The notes: generated from the sequence alone by a model not told the origin. A stretch of DNA of 64,000 nucleotides from Siphonodentalium dalli (GCA_032622095.1 CP136061.1:12355287-12419286); one strand, 5' to 3'. Counted from the first letter of the stretch, positions 1 to 13,927 are shown. Translations and numbers: made by a program.

Positions 1-850
1 CATATATTGTTATTAAAACCGAGGCACTATAAAAAAATAAAATCGATGACTCGAAAATTAAATGGGCCTTTAATGTTATGCTTAGTAAATATATGGTGGA
101 ATGATGACGACTAAGGAAAGTCAAAACATTTTAGAATTTTGCAGATAAAACTGTTTTCAATTAAAACATTTCTCCAATAGATGTGGACTGCTGCATGTGC
201 CGATGGATTCAAATGTAAAATCCAAGATTAGGAAATTAGGAAGATTCAAATGTTAAATCCAAGGGTAGGAACTGCTCCGCGAGGCTGATACCTCTTCCGA
301 TCTTCGGTCCAGTTCTTATCCGATCTGGTCATTGGTCAAGGACACTGCGAATTTTCCCATGGTAAATAACGCAAGTTTTACGCAACATAAATATATATGC
401 AGTTGATTTGTTGTATATACCTTGCCATCTACCTCAACCATCAAGACATACTAGTTGGAAATTGTTAAGTAAATGTGGAATAGTAGAATTTATCCATTTT
501 AAGAAATGTTCCAGTTCACTAGTGATGGGTCCCAGTTCACCATTGATAAGATCCGTTCACTGCCCGAACATCTATATGCAACAGATTTTTGGTAAAATAA
601 GTGTGCACATATGTTTGAACTAAAACTTCACACTAGACTCACTTTTGTTTGACTTTAATCGCTAATGGTTATTGCGATACGGTAGTTTGGTACATGGTGT
701 AAAGCACGTCTGTTTTGGACCAAGTACAAAAAACTTGCAAGTGAACTGGACACGGATCGATAGTGAACTAGACCGAAAATTATAAGAGGATCTTTTCTCA
801 TGGAGCAGTTCCTACCCCGTGATAATAGCAAATTAACAGCATCGCGTTAT
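1..850. other. Unassigned AT-rich sequence
   Basis: I recognise no gene, RNA or repeat here. The one short open frame (408-623, +) has no recognisable motif and no splice context, so I do not call it. The phrase 'gttcctaccccg' near 805 partly echoes 'ggaactgctccgcg' near 270, which is too little to define a repeat. The segment ends where the 33-bp array begins. Confidence 0.5.
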
Positions 851-3800
851 CAGTGGTGCTGATGGATAATAACACATGTCTATAAGTGATGCCGATGGTA
901 ATAACACATGTCTGCAAGTGGTACTGATGGATAATAACACATGTCTGTAAGTGATGCTGATGGATAATAACCCATATATGTAAGTGATGCCAATGGATAA
1001 TAACCCATGTCTATAAGTGGTGCTGATGGTTAATAACCCATGTATGTAAGGGGTGCTGATGGATAATAACCCATGTCTATAAGTGGTACTGATGGTTAAT
1101 AACCCATGTATGTAAGGGGTGCTGATGGATAATAACCCATGTCTGTAAGTGATGCCGATGGTAATAACCCATGTCTGCAAGTGGTACTGATGGATAATAA
1201 CCCATGTCTATAAGTGATGCTGATGGATAATAACCCATGCCTGTAAGTGATGCCGATGGTAATAACCCATGTATGTAAGTGGTGCTGGTGGATAATAACC
1301 CATGTCTGTAAGTGATGCCGATGGACAATAACCCATGTATGTAAGTGGTGCTGATGGATAATAACCCATGTCTGTAAGTGATGCCGATGGATAATAACCC
1401 ATGTCTATAAGTGGTGCTGATGGTTAATAACCCATGTATGTAAGGGGTGCTGATGGATAATAAATAACCCATGTCTGTAAGTGATGCCGATGGACAATAA
1501 CCCATGTATGTAAGTGGTGCTGATGGATAATAACCCATGTCTGTAAGTGATGCCGATGGATAATAACCCATGTATATAAGTGGTGCTGATTGTTAATAAC
1601 CCATGTATGTAAGGGGTGCTGATGGATAATAACCCATGTATGTAAGTGATGCTGATGGATAATAACCCATGTCTGTAAGTGGTGCTGATGGATAATAACC
1701 CATGTATGTAAGGGGTGCTGATGGATAATAACCCATGTATGTAAGTGATGCTGATGGATAATAACCCATGTCTGTAAGTGATGCCGATGGATAATAACCC
1801 ATGTCTATAAGTGGTGCTGATGGTTAATAACCCATGTATGTAAGTGGTGCTGATGGATAATAACCCATGTCTGTAAGTGGTGCCGATGGACAATAACCCA
1901 TGTATGTAAGTGGTGCCGATGGACAATAACCCATGTATGTAAGGGGTGCTGATGGATAATAACCCATGTCTGTAAGTGATGCCGATGGATAATAACCCAT
2001 GTCTATAAGTGGTGCTGATAGTTAATAACCCATGTATGTAAGGGGTGCTGGTGGATAATAAATAACCCATGTCTGTAAGTGATGCCGATGGACAATAACC
2101 CATGTATGTAAGTGGTGCTGATGGATAATAACCCATGCCTGTAAGTGATGCCGATGGATAATAACCCATGTCTATAAGTGGTGCTGATTGTTAATAACCC
2201 ATGTATGTAAGGGGTGCTGATGGATAATAACCCATGTATGTAAGTGGTGCTGATGGATAATAACCCATGTATGTAAGGGGTGCTGATGGATAATAACCCA
2301 TGTATGTAAGGGGTGCTGATGGATAATAACACATGTCTGTAAGTGATGCCGATGGACAATAACACATGTCTGTAAGTGATGCTGATGGATAATAACCCAT
2401 GTATGTAAGGGGTGCTGATGGATAATAACCCATGTATGTAAGGGGTGCTGATGGATAATAACCCATGTATGTAAGGGGTGCTGATGGATAATAACACATG
2501 TATGTAAGTGATGCCGATGGACAATAACACATGTCTGTAAGTGGTGCTGATGGATAATAACCCATGTATGTAAGGGGTGCTGATGGATAATAACCCATGT
2601 CTGTAAGTGATGCCGATGGATAATAACCCATGTCTATAAGTGGTGCTGATGGTTAATAACACATGTCTGCAAGTGGTACTGATGGTTAATAACACATGTC
2701 TGCAAGTGGTACTGATGGTTAATAACCCATGTATGTAAGTGGTGCTGATGGATAATAACACATGTCTGTAAGTGATGCCGATGGACAATAACCCATGTCT
2801 GTAAGTGATGCTGATGGATAATAACCCATGTCTGTAAGTGATGCCGATGGTAATAACACATGTCTGCAAGTGGTACTGATGGATAATAACACATGTATGT
2901 AAGGGGTGCTGAATGCTGATGGATAATAACACATGTATGTAAGGGGTGCTGATGGATAATAACACATGTCTGTAAGGGGTGCTGATGGATAATAACACAT
3001 GTCTGTAAGTGGTACTGATTGTTAATAACACATGTCTGTAAGTGGTACTGATTGTTAATAACCCATGTCTGCAAGTGGTACTGATGGATAATAACACATG
3101 TCGGTAAGTTATGCTGATGGATAATAACCCATGTCTGTAAGTGATGCCGATGGTAATAACCCATGTATGTAAGTGGTGCTGATGGATAATAACCCATGCC
3201 TGTAAGTGATGCCGATGGTAATAACACATGTCTGCAAGTGGTACTGATGGATAATAACACATGTCTGCAAGTGGTACTGATGGATAATAACACATGTCTG
3301 TAAGTTATGCTGATGGATAATAACCCATGTCTGTAAGTAATGCCGATGGTAATAACCCATGTCTGTAAGTTATGCTGATGGATAATAACCCATGTCTGTA
3401 AGTGATGCCGATGGATAATAACCCATGTCTGTAAGTGGTGCTGATGGATAATAACCCATGTATGTAAGGGGTGCTGATGGATAATAACCCATGTTTGTAA
3501 GTGGTGCTGATGGATAATAACCCATGTATGTAAGTGGTGCTGATGGATAATAACCCATGTATGTAAGTGATGCCGATGGATAATAACCCATGTCTGTAAG
3601 TGATGCTGATGGATAATAACCCATGTATGTAAGTGGTGCTGATGGTTAATAACCCATGTCTGTAAGTGGTGCTGATGGATAATAACCCATGTATGTAAGT
3701 GGTGCTGATGGATAATAACCCATGTCTGTAAGTGGTGCTGATGGATACTAACCCATGTATGTAATGGGTGCTGATGGATAATAACCCATGTATGTAAGTG

Positions 3801-6800
3801 GTGCTGATGGACAATAACCCATGTCTATAAGTGGTGCTGATGGATAATAACCCATGTATGTAACGGGTGCTGATGGATAATAACCCATGTATGTAAGGGG
3901 TGCTGATGGATAATAACCCATGTATGTAAGGGGTGCTGATGGATAATAACCCATGTATGTAAGTGATGCCGATGGATAATAACCCATGTCTATAAGTGGT
4001 GCTGATGGATAATAACCCATGTCTATAAGTGGTGCTGATGGATAATAACCCATGTCTATAAGTGGTGCTGATGGATAATAACCCATGTATGTAAGTGATG
4101 CCGATGGATAATAACCCATGTCTATAAGTGGTGCTGATGGATAATAACCCATGTCTATAAGTGGTGCTGATGGATAATAACCCATGTCTATAAGTGGTGC
4201 TGATGGATAATAACCCATGTCTATAAGTGGTGCTGATGGATAATAACCCATGTATGTAAGTGGTGCTGATGGATAATAACACATGTCTATAAGTGGTGCT
4301 GATGGATAATAACCCATGTCTATAAGTGGTGCTGATGGATAATAACACATGTCTGTAAGTGGTGCTTATGGATAATAACCCATGTATGTAAGTGTTGCTG
4401 ATGGATAATAACCCATGTATGTAAGTGGTGCTGATGGATAATAACCCATGTATGTAAGTGATGCCGATGGATAATAACCCATGTATGTAAGTGGTGCTGA
4501 TGGATAATAACACATGTCTATAAGTGGTGCTGATGGATAATAACCCATGTCTATAAGTGGTGCTGATGGATAATAACACATGTCTATAAGTAGGGCTGAT
4601 CGATAATAACCCATGTCTATAAGTGGTGCTGATGGATAATAACCCATGTCTATAAGTGGTGCCGATGGTAATAACCCATGTCTGTAAGTGGTGCCGATGG
4701 ATAATAACCCATGTATGTAAGGGGTGCTGATGGATAATAACCCATGTATGTAAGGGGTGCTGATGGACAATAACCCATGTCTATAAGTGGTGCTGATGGA
4801 TAATAACCCATGTATGTAAGGGGTGCTGATGGATAATAACCCATGTATGTAAGGGGTGCTGATTGATAATAACCCATGTCTATAAGTGGTGCTGATGGAT
4901 AATAACCCATGTCTATAAGTGGTGCTGATGGATAATAACCCATGTCTATAAGTGGTGCTGATGGATAATAACACATGTCTATAAGTGGTGCTGATGGATA
5001 ATAACCCATGTCTGTAAGTGGTGCTGATGGATAATAACCCATGTATGTAAGGGGTGCTGATGGATAATAACCCATGTATGTAAGGGGTGCTGATGGACAA
5101 TAACCCATGTCTATAAGTGGTGCTGATGGATAATAACCCATGTATGTAAGGGGTGCTGATGGATAATAACACATGTATGTAAGTGGTGCTGATGGATAAT
5201 AACACATGTCTATAAGTGGTGCTGATGGATAATAACCCATGTCTATAAGTGGTGCTGATGGATAATAACCCATGTCTATAAGTGGTGCTGATGGTAATAA
5301 CCCATGTATGTAAGGGGTGCTGATGGATAATAACCCATGTCTATAAGTGGTGCCGATGGTAATAACCCATGTCTGTAAGTGGTGCCGATGGATAATAACC
5401 CATGTCTGTAAGTGGTGCTGATGGATAATAACCCATGTATGTAAGTGGTGCTGATGGATAATAACCCATGCCTGTAAGTGGTGCTGATGGATAATAACCC
5501 ATGTATGTAAGGGGTGCCGATGGATAATAACCCATGTATGTAAGTGGTGCCGATGGTAATAATCCATGTATGTAAGTGGTGCTGATGGATAATAACCCAT
5601 GTATGTAAGTGGTGCTGATGGATAATAACCCATGTATGTAAGGGGTGCTGATGGATAATAACCCATGTCTGTAAGTGATGCCGATGGATAATAACACATG
5701 TCTATAAGTGGTGCTGATGGTTAATAACCCATGTATGTAAGGGGTGCTGATGGATAATAACCCATGTCTGTAAGTGGTGCTGATGGATAATAACCCATGT
5801 CTATAAGTGGTGCCGATGGATAATAACACATGTCTATAAGTGGTGCTGGTGGTTAATAACCCATGTATGTAAGTGATGCCGATGGATAATAACCCATGTC
5901 TGTAAGTGGTGCTGATGGATAATAACCCATGTCTATAATTGGTGCTGATGGATAATAACCCATGTCTATAAGTGGCGCTGATGGATAATAACCCATGTCT
6001 ATAAGTGGTGCTGATGGATAATAACCCATGTCTATAAGTGGTGCTGATGGATAATAACCCATGTATGTAAGTGATGCCGATGGATAATAACCCATGCCTG
6101 TAAGGGGTGCTGATGGATAATAACCCATGCCTATAAGTGATCCTGATGGATAATAACCCATGTATGTAAGTGGTGCTGATGGATAATAACCCATGTCTGT
6201 AAGGGGTGCTGATGGATAATAACACATGTATGTAAGTGATGCTGATGGATAATAACCTATGTCTATAAGTGGTGCTGATGGATAATAACCCATGTATGTA
6301 AGTGGTTCTGATGGATAATAACCCATGTATGTAAGGGGTGCTGATGGATAATAACCCATGTCTGTAAGGGGTGCTGATGGATAATAACACATGTATGTAA
6401 GTGATGCCGATGGTAATAACCCATGTATGTAAGTGGTGCTGATGGATAATAACCCATGTATGTAAGTGGTGCTGATGGATAATAACCCATGTCTGTAAGT
6501 GGTGCTGATGGATAATAACCCATGTCTGTAAGTGATGCCGATGGTAATAACCCATGTATGTAAGTGGTGCTGATAGATAATAACCCATGTATGTAAGTGA
6601 TGCCGATGGATAATAACCCATGTCTATAAGTGGTGCTGATGGATAATAACCCATGTATATAAGTGATGCTGATGGATAATAACCCATGTATGTAAGTGGT
6701 GCTGATGGATAATAAGCCATGTATGTAAGTGATGCCGATGGATAATAACCCATGTCTATAAGTGGTGCTGATGGATAATAACCCATGTATGTAAGTGGTG

Positions 6801-9430
6801 CTGATGGATAATAACCGATGTCTGTAAGTGGTGCTGATGGTTAATAACACATGTCTGTAAGTGATGCTGATGGATAATAACCATGTCTGTAAGTGATGCC
6901 GATGTATAATAACCCATGTATGTAAGTGGTGCTGATGGATAATAACCCATGTATGTAAGTGATGCTGATGGATAATAACCCATGTATGTAAGTGGTGCTG
7001 ATGGATAATAACCCATGTATGTAAGTGGTGCTGATGGATAATAACCCATGTCTGTAAGTGGTGCTGATGGTTAATAACCCATGTCTGTAAGTGATGCTGA
7101 TGGATAATAACCCATGTATGTAAGTGGTGCTGATGGATAATAACCCATGTCTGTACGTGGTGCTGATGGATAATAACCCATGTCTGTAAGTGGTGCTGAT
7201 GGTTAATAACCCATGTCTGTAAGTGGTGCTGATGGTTAATAACCCATGTATGTAAGTGGTGCTGATGGATAATAACCCATGTCTGTAAGTGATGCCGATG
7301 GATAATAACCCATGTCTATAAGTGGTGCTGATGGATAATAACCCATGTATGTAAGTGGTGCTGATGGATAATAACCCATGTCTGTAAGTGGTGCTGATGG
7401 TTAATAACACATGTCTGTAAGTGATGCTGATGGATAATAACCATGTCTGTAAGTGATGCCGATGTATAATAACCCATGTATGTAAGTGGTGCTGATGGAT
7501 AATAACCCATGTCTGTAAGTGATGCTGATGGATAATAACCCATGTATGTAAGTGGTGCTGATGGATAATAACCCATGTCTGTAAGTGGTGCTGATGGATA
7601 ATAACCCATGTATGTAAGTGGTGCTGATGGATAATAACCCATGTCTGTAAGTGATGCCGATGGATAATAACCCATGTATGTAAGTGGTGCTGATGGATAA
7701 TAACCCATGTATGTAAGGGGTGCTGATGGATAATAACCCATGTCTGTAAGTGGTGCCGATGGATAATAACCCATGTATGTAAGTGGTGCTGATGGATAAT
7801 AACCCATGTATGTAAGGGGTGCTGATGGTTAATAACCCATGTCTGTAAGTGATGCCGATGGATAATAACCCATGTCTGTAAGTGATGCCGATGGATACTA
7901 ACCCATGTCTGTAAGTGATGCCGATGGATACTAACCCATGTCTGTAAGTGATGCCGATGGATAATAACCCATGTCTGTAAGTGGTGCCGATGGATAATAA
8001 CCCATGTCTGTAAGGGGAGCCGATGGATAATAACCCATGTATGTAAGTGGTGCTGATGGATAATAACCCATGTCTGTAAGTGATGCCGATGGATAATAAC
8101 CCATGTCTGTAAGTGATGCCGATGGATAATAACCCATGTATGTAAGTGATGCCGATGGATAATAACCCATGTCTGTAAGTGATGCCGATGGATACTAACC
8201 CATGTCTGTAAGTGGTGCCGATGGATAATAACCCATGTCTGTAAGGGGTGCTGATGGATAATAACCCATGTATGTAAGGGGTGCTGATGGATAATAACAC
8301 ATGTCTGTAAGTGATGCCGATGGATAATAACCCATGTCTGTAAGGGGTGCTGATGGATAATAACCCATGTATGTAAGGGGTGCTGATGGATAATAACACA
8401 TGTCTGTAAGTGGTGCCGATGGATAATAACCCATGTCTGTAAGTGATGCCGATGGATAATAACCCATGTCTGTAAGTGATGCCGATGGATAATAACCCAT
8501 GTATGTAAGTGGTGCTGATGGATAATAACCCATGTCTGTAAGTGGTGCCGATGGATAATAACCCATGTATGTAAGGGGTGCTGATGGATAATAACCCATG
8601 TCTATAAGTGGTGCTGATGGATAATAACCCATGTATGTAAGTGGTGCTGATGGATAATAACCCATGTCTGTAAGTGATGCCGATGGATAATAACCCATGT
8701 CTGTAAGTGATGCCGATGGATAATAACCCATGTATGTAAGTGGTGCTGATGGATACTAACCAATGTCTGTAAGTGGTGCTGATGGATAATAACCCATGTA
8801 TGTAAGTGGTGCTGATGGATAATAACCCATGTATGAAAGTGGTGCTGATGGATAATAACCCATGTCTGTAAGTGGTGCTGATGGATAATAACCCATGTCT
8901 GTAAGTGGTGCTGATGGATAATAACCCATGTATGTAAGTGGTTCCGATGGATAATAACCCATGTCTGTAAGTGATGCCGATGGATAATAACCCATGTATG
9001 TAAGTGGTGCTGATGGATAATAACCCATGTCTGTAAGTGATGCCGATGGATAATAACCCATGTCTGTAAGTGATGCCGATGGATAATAACCCATGTATGT
9101 AAGTGATGCCGATGGATAATAACCCATGTCTGTAAGTGATGCCGATGGATACTAACCCATGTCTGTAAGTGGTGCCGATGGATAATAACCCATGTCTGTA
9201 AGTGATGCCGATGGATAATAACCCATGTCTGTAAGTGGTGCTGATGGATAATAACCCATGTCTGTAAGTGATGCCGATGGATAATAACCCATGTCTGTAA
9301 GTGGTGCTGATGGATACTAACCCATGTCTGTAAGTGATGCCGATGGATAATAACCCATGTCTGTAAGTGGTGCTGATGGATACTAACCATGTCTGTAAGT
9401 GATGCCGATGGATAATAACCAATGTCTGTA
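851..9430. repeat. 33-bp minisatellite, about 260 copies
   Basis: Tandem array of a 33-bp unit with core 'GATGGATAATAACCCATG' followed by (C/A)TGTAAGTG and GTGCT or ATGCC. Recurrent variants sit at fixed places: ACCC/ACAC, CTGT/ATGT/CTAT, AGTGGT/AGTGAT/AGGGGT, GGATAAT/GGTTAAT/GGACAAT. Some units are 32 bp (GATGGTAATAA) and some carry an extra AAAT. All three minus-strand frames of the usual unit lack stops, and 33 is a multiple of 3. This gives long 11-residue-repeat open frames up to 704 codons (7401-9515, -). The frames shift at every 32-bp unit and the plus strand is full of stops, so I treat them as non-coding. Confidence 0.97.
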
Positions 9431-9561
9431 ATTCAAGAAATGTCGTCAAGTGTAATGAGCTCAACACATACATGCACAATCTATGCATGAATATTTTGAT
9501 CACGTGACTACTCACCCGAGGTCAACACTGAGAGGTTTTGGCAGCCTGAAACAAAAATGAA

Positions 9562-9831
9562 ATAGAATTCATCATAATCATATAGGAATACTACATCCGG
9601 TGTTCCATAGAAATCATCATAATCATATAGGAATACTACATCCGGTGTTCAATAGAATTCATCATAATCATATAGGAATACTACATCCGGTGTTCCATAG
9701 AATTCATCATAATCATATAGGAATACTACATCCGGTGTTCCATAGAATTCATCATAATCATATAGGAATACTACATCCGGTGTTCCATAGAGTTCATCAT
9801 AATCATATAGGAATATTACATCCGGCGTTCC
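9562..9831. repeat. 45-bp minisatellite, 6 copies
   Basis: Six near-identical 45-bp units start at 9562, 9607, 9652, 9697, 9742 and 9787. Each contains ATAATCATATAGGAATAC followed by TACATCCGGTGTTCC. Because 45 is a multiple of 3, the array produces open frames on both strands (9600-9848 + and 9649-9939 -). These are repeat artefacts. Confidence 0.97.
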
Positions 9832-10690
9832 ATATAACTGGAGTATGAGAAATAGTGAAACAATGGAGTTTGCCAGAAATAGGGGTGGGGTGGATTCACT
9901 GAAAATTTGAAATACCACAACATTGTGAACACAAACCATATCAACAATATATCTATATTCACATTGGACGAGTAAAGATAATGCTTTCAGAATCGATACA
10001 TAATAATGGTCATATCAAAACGTACCAAGAATTATGTCCCTTGATTTTCGACCTAAAATCTAATTTTTATGCACACAATTGTAAATATATTGCATTTTTA
10101 GACCAATGAGCACAAAAGAACAACAGTTTTTTTAAGCATGGCCACCTACCTATGTGTGTTGAAAAACCTGTCTTCCAATAGAAATATGAAGAAAAACTTC
10201 AAACTTACGCCGTTGACAATTCAAGAGAAAGTTTAATGCAGTCAACTGATGCAGAGGACATATTTTGGACGCTCAAAATTTACACATAAACTAGAGCCAT
10301 TGTTGTACAGGAACGCAACTGCTTAACATAGGCGTTTGGTGAAAATCACTTGCACGTGGTTTTTTTAAAAACTCTGGGGCATTTTCTAAATTACACAAAT
10401 TCATATATATCTACAACGTGAATAATGTCAGAACCTACTGGTATTTCATACTTATAAAATCACCCGTATGTAAACTTATGAGTCGTATTATTTTTCACTC
10501 AGTTTTAAATTCGCCCACCAATAGGTGCGCGAAAAATAGTACCTCGCGAATTTAAATACAAGTAAGGTAGTGTACTCACATGTATCCCTCATACTTTTTG
10601 ATGTCGTGTTCCAATGGAACGACATGACAGCATTTGAAGTTTGACCGGCTGAAATTAACAAAAATAGTTATATCTATAACATATGGTGCG
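9832..10690. other. Unassigned AT-rich sequence
   Basis: No coding frame, RNA gene or repeat family recognised. The composition is AT-rich and apparently single-copy within the window. Confidence 0.5.
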
Positions 10691-10738
10691 TGGTTACTCG
10701 CTGGTAAGGCCTGAGAATAGTGTGTCTGAACCCATATT

Positions 10739-10803
10739 GAGCCCCACATAGACTTAAGCAGACGACACTATGTAGTGCATGTTTCCAGCTGTGTGGGGCT
10801 CCC
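10739..10803 (+). repeat. Short palindromic Q motif, copy 1
   Basis: A ~65-bp motif begins with AGCCCCACATAGAC, carries AGCAGACGACACT in the middle and ends in GTGTGGGGCTCC, so the ends are inverted repeats. Related copies lie near 26,628, 32,837, 50,829 and (reverse orientation) 63,172. Here it is flanked by a ~29-bp imperfect direct repeat containing TTACTCGCTG and AAGGCCTGA (10,687-10,715 and 10,805-10,834), too diverged to call a target duplication with confidence. Confidence 0.75.
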
Positions 10804-10844
10804 TGTGGGTTGTTACTCGCTGATAAGGCCTGATTATAATATGG

Positions 10845-10953
10845 TGCAGAATAAGGTCCCCATGCAGAGGGTGAATTTCGTGACGTTGTCCCGCACAACG
10901 GGCTAGTCTCACCAAATTCACCCACTGGGGATTCATTCTGCTTGGGCCTCATC
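10845..10953 (+). repeat. P-family palindrome, diverged copy
   Basis: Diverged copy of a ~93-bp palindrome. The left arm has GTCCCCATGCAGAGGGTGAA, the centre is CCCGCACAACGGG, and the right arm has ACCAAATTCACCCACTGGGG followed by ATTCATTCTGC. It ends in the family-specific tail 'CTTGGGCCTCA'. It pairs with the cleaner copies at 11,173-11,265 and in the HDAC11 region. Confidence 0.8.
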
Positions 10954-11144
10954 TGCTTTGCTTTCATTAGACTTATTTACATATTCAACACGAACCAATC
11001 TAGATTATAAAGCTGAGCACGCTTATTGACTTGAATAATCATGCGTTCGGAAAATCAAATTGTTCAGAAGATATAAAAAAAAATTTAACTCTGGAACTAG
11101 AATGATCTGCCAATAACTTTGCACAATAACACTTTTTATGAAAT

Positions 11145-11371
11145 ATGCCTTGAAATAGGGTGTCTGTCATTTGCAGAATGAGGTCCCCAGAGGGTGTATT
11201 TAGTGATGCTACCCCGCATAGCGGGCTAGCATTACCAAATTCACCCTCTGGGGACCTCATTCTGCTCACACCTCAGCAGAATGAGGTCCCCAGAGGGTGA
11301 ATTTGGTGATGCTAGCCCGCTATGCTGGGGACCTCATTCTGCAAATGACAGACACGCTATTTCAAGGCATG
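11145..11371. mobile_element. Foldback element of two P palindromes
   Basis: A full P palindrome (11,173-11,265; arms GCAGAATGAGGTCCCCAGAG and its complement, loop around GCATAGC) is followed 10 bp later by a second, internally shortened palindrome (11,276-11,342). The pair is enclosed by an outer inverted repeat of ~45 bp: ATGCCTTGAAATAGGG.. at 11,145 matches the complement of ..CTATTTCAAGGCAT ending near 11,370. There is no coding capacity. I infer a non-autonomous foldback or MITE-like element that has duplicated within itself. Superfamily unknown, since I see no unambiguous target duplication. Confidence 0.8.
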
Positions 11372-11639
11372 CCCATAAAATAGCGGAAAATTACCGAAAC
11401 TGGATCGTTGTATTTATCTCTAGATAGCGTTATTTCACTGTAGCTTATCGACGGTTTACGCGGGCGAAAAAAATGAAGACAAATTCTAAAGCCGCGCGTT
11501 ATATTATAGATCATAACCCATAACAAGAGTTATTTCTTATAATTTAATCCGTCATTTCACAGGCGAACCACCACAAGTAGAAGTCAGAAGTAAAACACGC
11601 GAAAAACTTTCCGAAGAAAATCATACCCTCTTGACATCG

Positions 11640-11965
11640 AATTATCGATTGATCATGAAAGTGTCGCCAGCTATTCGTCGTTATCGATTGATGATGCAAG
11701 TGTCGCCAGCTATTCGTCGTTATCGATTGATGATGCAAGTGTCGCCAGCTATTCGTCGTTATCGATTGATGATGCAAGTGTCGCCAGCTATATTCGTCGT
11801 TATCGATTGATCATGCAAGTGTCGCCAGCTATTCGTCGTTATCGATTGATCATGCAAGTGTCGCCAGCTATTCGTCGTTATCGATTAATCATGCAAGTGT
11901 CGCCAGCTATTCGTCGTTATCGATTAATCATGCAAGTGTCGCCAGCTATTCGTCGTTTTTGATTG
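11640..11965. repeat. 39-bp minisatellite, about 8 copies
   Basis: Tandem units of 39 bp contain GTGTCGCCAGCTATTCGTCG followed by TTATCGATTGAT(G/C)ATGCAA. One unit has a 2-bp insertion (GCTATATTCG), and later units change ATTGAT to ATTAAT. The 39-bp period gives the spurious minus-strand frame at 11,544-11,777. Confidence 0.95.
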
Positions 11966-12575
11966 GCTAGCCGCAACATTTGACGCACCATGCAGTTGTG
12001 CACGTGGGATTTATATATTTCGACAGTGGTTACACGGAGACTTGTTAGTTTCGATTCCGTGTTTCATTTCTTTGCGCGAGTTTTGTTGCATTATCTGGGT
12101 AATTGTGCACTTATGATTAGTAGGAAGTATTCTTCCGAGTATTGTTCAAATTGCTATATACTATTAAAGATGGATGATGATACCATATTGCGACATAGAG
12201 CACTGGGCTGTTCCTACAGCTACACATCGAAAGTCAAATATCACAGATTAGTTGTTTGTATTGTTTTGTTCCACAGATATAAGTGCTAATAAGTACAATT
12301 AACGTTTATTTGTGACAAAATTGTTACATAAACTTTCTGGTCTCTGTTAACGGTAACCAATATTGTTCGTTAGCTGAACAAACACACATTTTTAGACCAG
12401 AAAATATTCGAAATAAAAATAATATTAATCGATAGAAGCATTTCCGGACATGAGTCTTCGATTCAAATCTAATATTTTATACCCCGGTAACTATATATAA
12501 TACATGTTTACAAAGAGATAATCCACCTTTAAAAGTAAAAATGCCGCATAACTTAGCAACTGTGAGCTTTAATAA
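11966..12575. other. Unassigned sequence
   Basis: It holds a 99-codon plus-strand open frame (11,990-12,289) with no motif I recognise and no splice context. I treat it as chance. No repeat or RNA gene seen. Confidence 0.45.
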
Positions 12576-12765
12576 GGTGAATATAATGAAAAGAATACCT
12601 ACAGTGATTGTTTGAATACATGAAACATCTCATTCGTGTCTGGAAAGAAATATCTAATTTTCACTCGCGGCTTGCACCCGCTCTTGAAAATTCGATATTT
12701 CTTTCCGGACACTCGTGAGATATTTCGGTATTCAAACAAAAACTGTAGGTATTTTCAATATGTCA
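12576..12765. repeat. Imperfect palindrome, ~80-bp arms
   Basis: The left arm (AATACCTACAGTGATTGTTT.. then CTGGAAAGAAATATC) is complementary to the right arm (GATATTTCTTTCCGG.. then AACTGTAGGTATT). A short GC-rich centre around 12,668-12,682 separates them. No coding content. Probably a short inverted-repeat transposon relic, but I cannot name the family. Confidence 0.8.
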
Positions 12766-12912
12766 CAGTAGTTATAATATATACACTTTCATATTCAATT
12801 AACTTCTAGTTGATGAGGACGCATGATTTTATGGTGTTTTACGACACTTTAGAAGTAAAAAGTAGAATTCTTGTCTATGATAAGACATTTTAGATTTGAC
12901 GCGCGATTTCCA

Positions 12913-13927
12913 CGACTTCGTAAGTCTCTGTCACTCAATATAGGGAGGATACGCCATCCGGCCATTCTTCATGATAAGGAGGATACGCCCTCAGACCATT
13001 CTTCATGATAAGGAGGATACGCCATCCGGCCATTCTTCATGATAAGGAGGATACGCCCTCCGGCCATTATTCATGATAAGGAGGATACGCCCTCCGGTCA
13101 TTCTTCATGATAAGGAGGATACGCCCTCCGGTCATTCTTCATGATAAGGAGGATACGCCCTCCGGCCATTCTTCTTGATAAGGAGGATACGCCCTCCGGC
13201 CATTCTTAATGATAAGGAGGATACGCCCTCCGGTCATTCTTCACGATAAGGAGGATACGCCCTCCGGTCATTCTTAATTCATGATAAGGAGGATACGCCC
13301 TCCGGTCATTCTTAATTCATGATAAGGAGGATACACCCTCCGGCCATTCTTCTTGATAAGGAGGATACGCCCTCCGGCCATTCTTCATGATAAGGAGGAT
13401 ACGCCCTCCGGTCATTCTTCATGATAAGGAGGATACGCCCTCCGGTCATTCTTCATGATAAGGAGGATACGCCCTCCGGCCATTCTTCATGATAAGGAGG
13501 ATACGCTCTCCGGCCATTCTTCATGATAAGGAGGATACGCCCTCCGGCCATTCTTCATGATAAGGAGGATACGCCCTCCGGCCATTCTTCATGATAAGGA
13601 GGATACGCCCTCAGGCCATTCTTCATGATAAGGAGGATACGCCCTCCGGCCATTCTTCATGATAAGGAGGATACGCCCTCCGGCCATTCTTCATGATAAG
13701 AGGATACGCCCTCCGGCCATTCTTCATGATAAGGAGGATACGCCCTCCGGCCATTCTTCATGATAAGGAGGATACGCCCTCCGGCCATTCTTCATGATAA
13801 GAGGATACGCCCTCCGGCCATTCTTCGTGATAACGAGGATACGCCCTCCGGCCATTCTTAATGATAAGGAGGATACGCCCTCCGGCCATTCTTCATGATA
13901 AGGAGGATACGCCCTCCGGCCATTCTT
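12913..13927. repeat. 34-bp minisatellite, about 29 copies
   Basis: Units of 34 bp read GATAAGGAGGATACGCCCTC then CGG(C/T)CATTCTTCAT. The far left edge (12,913-12,945) still shows GTAAGTCTCTGTCACTCA. That is the extra segment typical of the adjoining 53-bp units, so the short unit probably arose from the long one by losing ~19 bp. A few units have lost a G or gained TAATTC. Confidence 0.95.

Noticed and set aside
7401-9515. 704-codon minus-strand frame with 11-residue repeats, resembling a large repetitive protein
   Set aside because: All three minus-strand frames are open because the 33-bp unit lacks complementary stops, and 32-bp units shift the frame. No initiation, splice or composition evidence supports coding.
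11990-12289. 99-codon frame as a small gene
   Set aside because: No motif, no supporting codon texture, and AT-rich surroundings where such frames arise by chance.
12945-13927. Regularly spaced 34-bp repeats considered as a CRISPR-like array
   Set aside because: Repeats are contiguous with no variable spacers, and the context is eukaryotic. It is a minisatellite.
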